Below, in pieces: positions 59,899 to 64,000 of a stretch of DNA of 64,000 nucleotides; within the stretch, counting starts at the first letter, position 1, and the number at the start of each line of letters is the position of its first letter. A program made the position numbers and the translations under genes. A model generated the notes under the pieces. The model did not search any database. It worked only from the letters and a program-made list of their open reading frames with translations, and was not told where the DNA came from. The stretch is from G963556115 sp963666605 (lineage in GTDB: Bacteria; Planctomycetota; SZUA-567), in assembly GCA_965140405.1 (NCBI GenBank), contig OZ223208.1, positions 2,046,001 through 2,110,000 on the forward strand. The letters are read 5' to 3'.

Positions 59899-61392
59899 AT
59901 GAAAAATCAAATATTGAAATTTGAAGAAGTTAATAAATCTTTTTCAGGTGTTCAAGTTCTTAAGAATATAAATCTGTCACTATTTGAAGGTGAAGTGCAT
60001 GCACTCATTGGTGAAAATGGTGCTGGAAAATCCACACTAATTAAAATATTGACAGGAGCATACACAAAAGATAGTGGCAAGGTGACCTTCGCTGGTAATG
60101 AAATCATGCATGCAGATCCAATTGCTACTCGTATGTTGGGGATAAGTGCAATCTATCAAGAGCTTACTTTATTGCAAGATATGCCGGTGTATCAGAATAT
60201 CTTTCTTGGTTCAGAGCTTACAAAAGGGTTCACAAATGATAAGATGATGAAGTATGAAACAATGAAAGTGCTTGAAAGTTTGGCTGAGAATATTGATCCA
60301 GAGGCTAAAATTTCTGAGTTAACAATAGCAAATCAACAAATGGTTGAAATTGCTAGAGCTCTACTTTTTAATGCCAAGGTTCTCATTATGGATGAACCAA
60401 CCTCATCCATATCTCAAAAAGAGACGGAAAAACTTTTTGAAAAGATACATGATCTCAAAAATAGCGGTGTAACCATCATATATATTTCTCACCGAATGAG
60501 TGAAATTTTTGAAATATGCGATAGAGTAACAGTAATGCGTGATGGTGAGGTAATAACGACCAAAGAGGTGAGTGATATAGATGGTGAGGAAGAGCTTGTT
60601 GGTTACATGATTGGCAAGAAGAATAAATCTCTCTTTACTAAGGTCGACTCTCATATAGATGAAAGTATATTGCAAATCAAAAATTTGTCTCTAGAAGGTG
60701 TTTTCAAAGATATAAATTTTGAAGTTAAAAAGGGTGAGATCTTTGGAATTGGCGGATTGGTTGGAAGTAAGCGGAGTGAAATTGTTGAAACAATCTTTGG
60801 CTTGCGTAACCATACATCAGGTAGAGTTGTACTGAATGGCGAAGAAATCATCAATTCTAGCCCAATGAATTCAATCAATAAAGGGCTAGCACTTGTTACA
60901 GAGGATAGAAAAAAAACAGGGTTATTTCTAGACCTTGATGTGAGAGAGAACATTACAATGCCTTTCTTAGATCACTTGAAAAAAATTTTATTTATAAATC
61001 ACTCTAAGGAAAGTTCCTTAGTAGATAAATTTATGAAACAGCTAAATGTTAAGGCTACTTCGAGCAAACAGATTATTCGTTTCTTGAGCGGAGGTAACCA
61101 GCAAAAAGCCCTGATTGCTCGGTGGATCTGTGTAAATCCTCTAGTCTTAATTCTGGATGAGCCAACTAGGGGGATTGATGTAAATGCAAAGACTGAGATC
61201 TATACCATGATGGGTGAATTAGTTAAGTCCGGAATTAGTATTGTTATGATCTCTTCAGAGTTACCTGAGCTCATTACTTTGAGTGATAGGGTGTTAGTGA
61301 TGCACGAAGGAGAGCAGGTGGGCATTTTAAAGACTAAAGCTGAAATCACGGAAGAAAATATTTTGAAACTAGCATTTGGAGGAAGTATCTAA
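59899..61392 (+). CDS. CUT2 ABC transporter ATPase, RbsA-like
   Basis: A 497-residue tandem ATPase with NBD1 Walker A GENGAGKST (about residue 39-47), signature region LTIANQQ and Walker B LIMDEPTSSIS. NBD2 has the degenerate GLVGSKRSE (Lys in place of the usual Gly/Arg), the signature LSGGNQQK and LILDEPTRGIDVNAK. This NBD2 P-loop change is conservative for the class. The stop is immediately followed by the permease ATG (no gap). Confidence 0.93.
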   Translation: MKNQILKFEEVNKSFSGVQVLKNINLSLFEGEVHALIGENGAGKSTLIKILTGAYTKDSGKVTFAGNEIMHADPIATRMLGISAIYQELTLLQDMPVYQNIFLGSELTKGFTNDKMMKYETMKVLESLAENIDPEAKISELTIANQQMVEIARALLFNAKVLIMDEPTSSISQKETEKLFEKIHDLKNSGVTIIYISHRMSEIFEICDRVTVMRDGEVITTKEVSDIDGEEELVGYMIGKKNKSLFTKVDSHIDESILQIKNLSLEGVFKDINFEVKKGEIFGIGGLVGSKRSEIVETIFGLRNHTSGRVVLNGEEIINSSPMNSINKGLALVTEDRKKTGLFLDLDVRENITMPFLDHLKKILFINHSKESSLVDKFMKQLNVKATSSKQIIRFLSGGNQQKALIARWICVNPLVLILDEPTRGIDVNAKTEIYTMMGELVKSGISIVMISSELPELITLSDRVLVMHEGEQVGILKTKAEITEENILKLAFGGSI

Positions 61393-62343
61393 ATGGGTAA
61401 TACTAACTTTTTTGGTAAAATCAGAGACTACAAGAGTGCGCTTATTGGCTTCCTTATGCTGTTTGTCCTCTTATCAGTATTTTCTGAAAACTTCTTAACT
61501 ATTGATAATCTTACCAATGTGGCTCGTCAGATGTCAATAAACTTGATTACAGCAGTAGGTATGACAATGATTATTATTACTGCTGGGATTGATTTGAGTG
61601 TTGGAGCTATATTTGCTTTTGCAGGAACAGCTCTAGGCGTCCTTGTTTCAGCTTATAATGTTCCGATTATTGTAGCTATAATTATTGTTCTTATTGGGTG
61701 TTTTGTAATCGGTGTTATAAAAGGCTGGATAATAATAACTCAAAAGATTCCACCATTTATTGTTACTTTTGCTCTGTCTACTGTTATTCTTGGATTTGCT
61801 TTTGTTATGACTGGTGGTAGGCCTGTGGCGATAGGTATAAAAGCATATCGCATATTGGGTCGTGGCTTTATCTTGGGCGTTCCTATACCAATCATTATTA
61901 TGATTTTAGTTGTTATTGCTGGGCATATCTTTTTATCTCATACTAAAACTGGAAGACATGTTTATGCATTGGGTGGAAATGAAGAGGCTGCACGACTTTG
62001 TGGTGTAAATATACGGTCGATAGTGATGTTGGTCTATGGTATCGGTAGCCTGTTGGCTGGTCTTAGTGGTGTAATTCTTTCTTCTCGCCTGTCCTCTGGT
62101 TCGCCAACTGTTGGGGTGGGAGCAGAAATGGATGCTATCGCAGCGACTATTCTTGGAGGTACTAAATTTGAAGGTGGTACCGGAACAATTATAGGTACTG
62201 TCTTTGGAGCAATGATAATTGCTTGTCTTAGTAATGGTATGAATCTATTGAATGTATCATCGTATAATCAGATGATTGTCAAAGGTTTTGTCATACTTTT
62301 GGCAGTATGGGTAAATAAGATCAAGTTTTCAAAAAATGGTTGA
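61393..62343 (+). CDS. CUT2 ABC transporter permease, RbsC-like
   Basis: The 316-residue permease has multiple membrane segments with TAGIDLSVGAIFA (about residue 61-73), KIPPFIVTFALS, YALGGNEEAARLCGV and ILGGTKFEGGTG. It abuts the ATPase gene without a gap and precedes the nucleoside hydrolase gene by 69 bp, consistent with one operon. Confidence 0.93.
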   Translation: MGNTNFFGKIRDYKSALIGFLMLFVLLSVFSENFLTIDNLTNVARQMSINLITAVGMTMIIITAGIDLSVGAIFAFAGTALGVLVSAYNVPIIVAIIIVLIGCFVIGVIKGWIIITQKIPPFIVTFALSTVILGFAFVMTGGRPVAIGIKAYRILGRGFILGVPIPIIIMILVVIAGHIFLSHTKTGRHVYALGGNEEAARLCGVNIRSIVMLVYGIGSLLAGLSGVILSSRLSSGSPTVGVGAEMDAIAATILGGTKFEGGTGTIIGTVFGAMIIACLSNGMNLLNVSSYNQMIVKGFVILLAVWVNKIKFSKNG

Positions 62344-62412
62344 TAACAAACGATTACTTCTATGTTTTACTGTCTTGAATAATCTTACTAGTTGTTCGTA
62401 AAAGGAAGTATA

Positions 62413-63345
62413 ATGGAAAAACTCAAAATCATTTTGGATTGTGATCCAGGTCATGATGATGCTGTAGCGATTATGATGGCTGCAATTCACCCAAGTATAA
62501 ATCTTTTAGGAATTACTACAGTAGCTGGAAATCAGACTCTTGAGAAGACAACTAGTAATGCGTTGAAAGTTTGTGACTTTTTAAACCTAGATGTCCCTGT
62601 GTACGCTGGAATGGATAGACCATTGGTTAGAGAGCAAATTATCGCAGATGACATTCATGGGGTTAGTGGACTAGATGGACCAATCTTTTCTGATTTATCT
62701 CGTAAGGTTGAGTCGAAGCATGCTGTCGATTATATTATTGATACTCTTTTAGAGGCATCAGAGCCAATAACTTTGGTTGTTACAGGACCTGAGACCAATA
62801 TTGGTATTGCGTTTAGAAGAGAGCCGAGGATTGTTGAGAAGGTTTCACAGGTTGTACTTATGGGAGGGGCGTATCAATTAGGTAATGTCACTCCTGCTGC
62901 TGAGTACAATATTCTTGCTGATGCGGAGGCTGCACATATTGTCTTTTCTTCTAAAATACCTATTGTGATGATTGGGCTAGATCTGACACGCCAAGCTCTA
63001 TGCACACCTGATATAATAACAAGAATGGAGCGTATAGGAAATATTGGATCTGAACTTTTTGCTGATTTAATGCGCTTTTTTAGTAAGACTCAGAAAAAGG
63101 TGTTTGGTTGGGAAGGTGGCCCATTACATGACCCATGTTGTATTGCATACTTGTTAGATCCTAGTTGTATTGAAACTAAACCAATGTATACAGAGATAGA
63201 ATTACGAAGTGAAAAATGCTACGGTAGAACATTATGTGATTACTTTGGCACAAAGGGGTTTGTAGCAAATACAGAGGTTGCGGTAACGCTAGATAAAGAA
63301 AAGTTTTGGAATTTAGTAGAAGAGTGCATATTGCTATATTCATAA
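62413..63345 (+). CDS. Inosine-uridine-preferring nucleoside hydrolase family
   Basis: The 310-residue enzyme has the calcium-binding DCDPGHDDA (about residue 8-16), the VVTGPETNI segment, VLMGGAY, AEYNILADAEAA and the catalytic HDPCC. It hydrolyses the N-glycosidic bond of ribonucleosides to ribose and base. Its place straight after an RbsABC-like importer links import and cleavage of nucleosides. The ATG at 62413 has AAAGGA about 7 nt upstream; an in-frame TTG at 62392 is less likely. Confidence 0.93.
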   Translation: MEKLKIILDCDPGHDDAVAIMMAAIHPSINLLGITTVAGNQTLEKTTSNALKVCDFLNLDVPVYAGMDRPLVREQIIADDIHGVSGLDGPIFSDLSRKVESKHAVDYIIDTLLEASEPITLVVTGPETNIGIAFRREPRIVEKVSQVVLMGGAYQLGNVTPAAEYNILADAEAAHIVFSSKIPIVMIGLDLTRQALCTPDIITRMERIGNIGSELFADLMRFFSKTQKKVFGWEGGPLHDPCCIAYLLDPSCIETKPMYTEIELRSEKCYGRTLCDYFGTKGFVANTEVAVTLDKEKFWNLVEECILLYS

Positions 63346-63415
63346 TTTTTTACTGGTCTATAAACAAATTCAAAAATGATACGTATTAACCAACACTTAA
63401 TAGTTAGGTAAGATT

Positions 63416-64000
63416 ATGAGTATAATAACAAAATTAAAACAAACTTTAGAGCTTAAAAAAGAAGAGTATCTCAACCCGTTAATAGAGCTTATTCGCATCG
63501 ATACTCAGAATATTGGCCATGGTATTACTGGTGGTAAAGAGTATGAAGGGCAGGTTTACCTTGAAAAATTGCTTACATCTCTTGGGTTTACTACTTCCAG
63601 AGAAGAGATAGATGAAGAAAAAATTACTTATGCTGAACGCAATCTTTATGAAGGTAATTCAGGACATAATTATACATATCCTACCCCTAGATTTAATATA
63701 TTTGCAACAAAGTATACAGATAAAGACAGTGCTGATATCTTATTCAATGGTCATATTGATACCATGCCACCAGGAAATGAAGAGTTTTGGACGCATCCAC
63801 CATTTTCTCCGACGATAGAAAAAGGGCAAATATTTGGCTTAGGTACTGCTGATATGAAGAGTGGATTGATGGCTGCAATAATGGCTGTAAAGTTGCTTGT
63901 TGATGCCAAATTGTATGAAGATTGCAATGTTGGTATAATGTCGGTTGCAGATGAGGAGGGTGGAGGTAATGGAACTCTTAGTTCTTGTTTGACAAATAAT
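63416..64000 (+). CDS. M20 family peptidase/deacylase, N-terminal part (partial)
   Basis: An ATG at 63416 opens a frame that stays open for 195 codons to the window end. It shows NGHIDTMP (metal His and Asp, about residue 104-111), GLGTADMKSG (about 141-150) and the catalytic ADEEGGGNGT near the end, as in ArgE/DapE and related M20 enzymes. It differs clearly from the M20 gene at 56008. It follows the nucleoside hydrolase gene by 70 bp, so it may belong to the same operon. The C-terminal half lies outside the window. Confidence 0.85.
   Translation, partial: MSIITKLKQTLELKKEEYLNPLIELIRIDTQNIGHGITGGKEYEGQVYLEKLLTSLGFTTSREEIDEEKITYAERNLYEGNSGHNYTYPTPRFNIFATKYTDKDSADILFNGHIDTMPPGNEEFWTHPPFSPTIEKGQIFGLGTADMKSGLMAAIMAVKLLVDAKLYEDCNVGIMSVADEEGGGNGTLSSCLTNN

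Noticed and set aside
1..64000. tRNA, rRNA, prophage, insertion sequences or attachment sites
   Set aside because: I saw no transposase, integrase or phage structural motif and no cloverleaf or rRNA stretch by eye. A tRNA scan would be needed to exclude a degenerate tRNA.

Overview
The window is about 64 kb of AT-rich bacterial chromosome. It has no rRNA, recognisable tRNA, CRISPR array, phage or insertion sequence. It looks like an anaerobic or fermentative, motile, Gram-negative-type organism: acetate kinase, a flavodoxin/ferredoxin fusion, iron alcohol dehydrogenase, two chemoreceptors, and many periplasmic binding proteins. Several features point weakly to the PVC/Lentisphaerota side of the tree. 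These are a Minf_1886-family protein, a Ser/Thr kinase with a GspE-like N-terminal domain, a UroD-type methyltransferase-like protein, and several sugar ABC operons with dedicated regulators. Spirochaetota or a related phylum cannot be excluded.

1-27 kb is mostly core or housekeeping. It holds a DUF2225 zinc-ribbon protein, a TPR membrane protein and a D-2-hydroxyacid dehydrogenase. A compact six-gene minus-strand operon follows: tmk-holB-ricT-Minf_1886-phosphatase-Ser/Thr kinase. After it come ackA, an unknown lipoprotein/membrane-protein pair, and an oligopeptide transporter without its ATPases. Further on are an FHA-GAF-HD-GYP c-di-GMP phosphodiesterase, homoserine dehydrogenase, a YhcH-family protein, a small NAD(P)-binding reductase, a small ATP-binding kinase gene broken by one amber codon, and a hybrid histidine kinase overlapping an iron alcohol dehydrogenase.

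27-36 kb carries two chemoreceptors, an EFR1-type flavodoxin-ferredoxin, a HxlR regulator, an apparently decayed gene and a 1-kb gene-poor stretch with inverted repeats.

36-64 kb is a catabolic region. Three complete CUT2 (ribose/xylose-type) ABC importers (36.0-39.6, 48.2-52.5 and 58.6-62.3 kb) and one orphan, divergent CUT2 ATPase (45.4-46.9 kb) lie among regulators of three families (DeoR, GntR-PBP fusion, LacI). Also here are an SDR, two zinc alcohol/polyol dehydrogenases, a UroD-type methyltransferase-like protein, two M20 hydrolases and a nucleoside hydrolase. The last importer sits directly before the nucleoside hydrolase, suggesting nucleoside uptake and cleavage.

The most unusual items are a tandem pair of small, secreted, extremely acidic Ser/Glu-rich proteins (44.3-45.1 kb), the orphan ATPase with an altered Walker B, the kinase/phosphatase genes fused to the tmk-holB-ricT operon, and two genes interrupted by in-frame TAG. 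Starts were often moved from the longest ORF to an internal ATG with a good Shine-Dalgarno. All functional calls rest on motif recognition by eye, not database searches.
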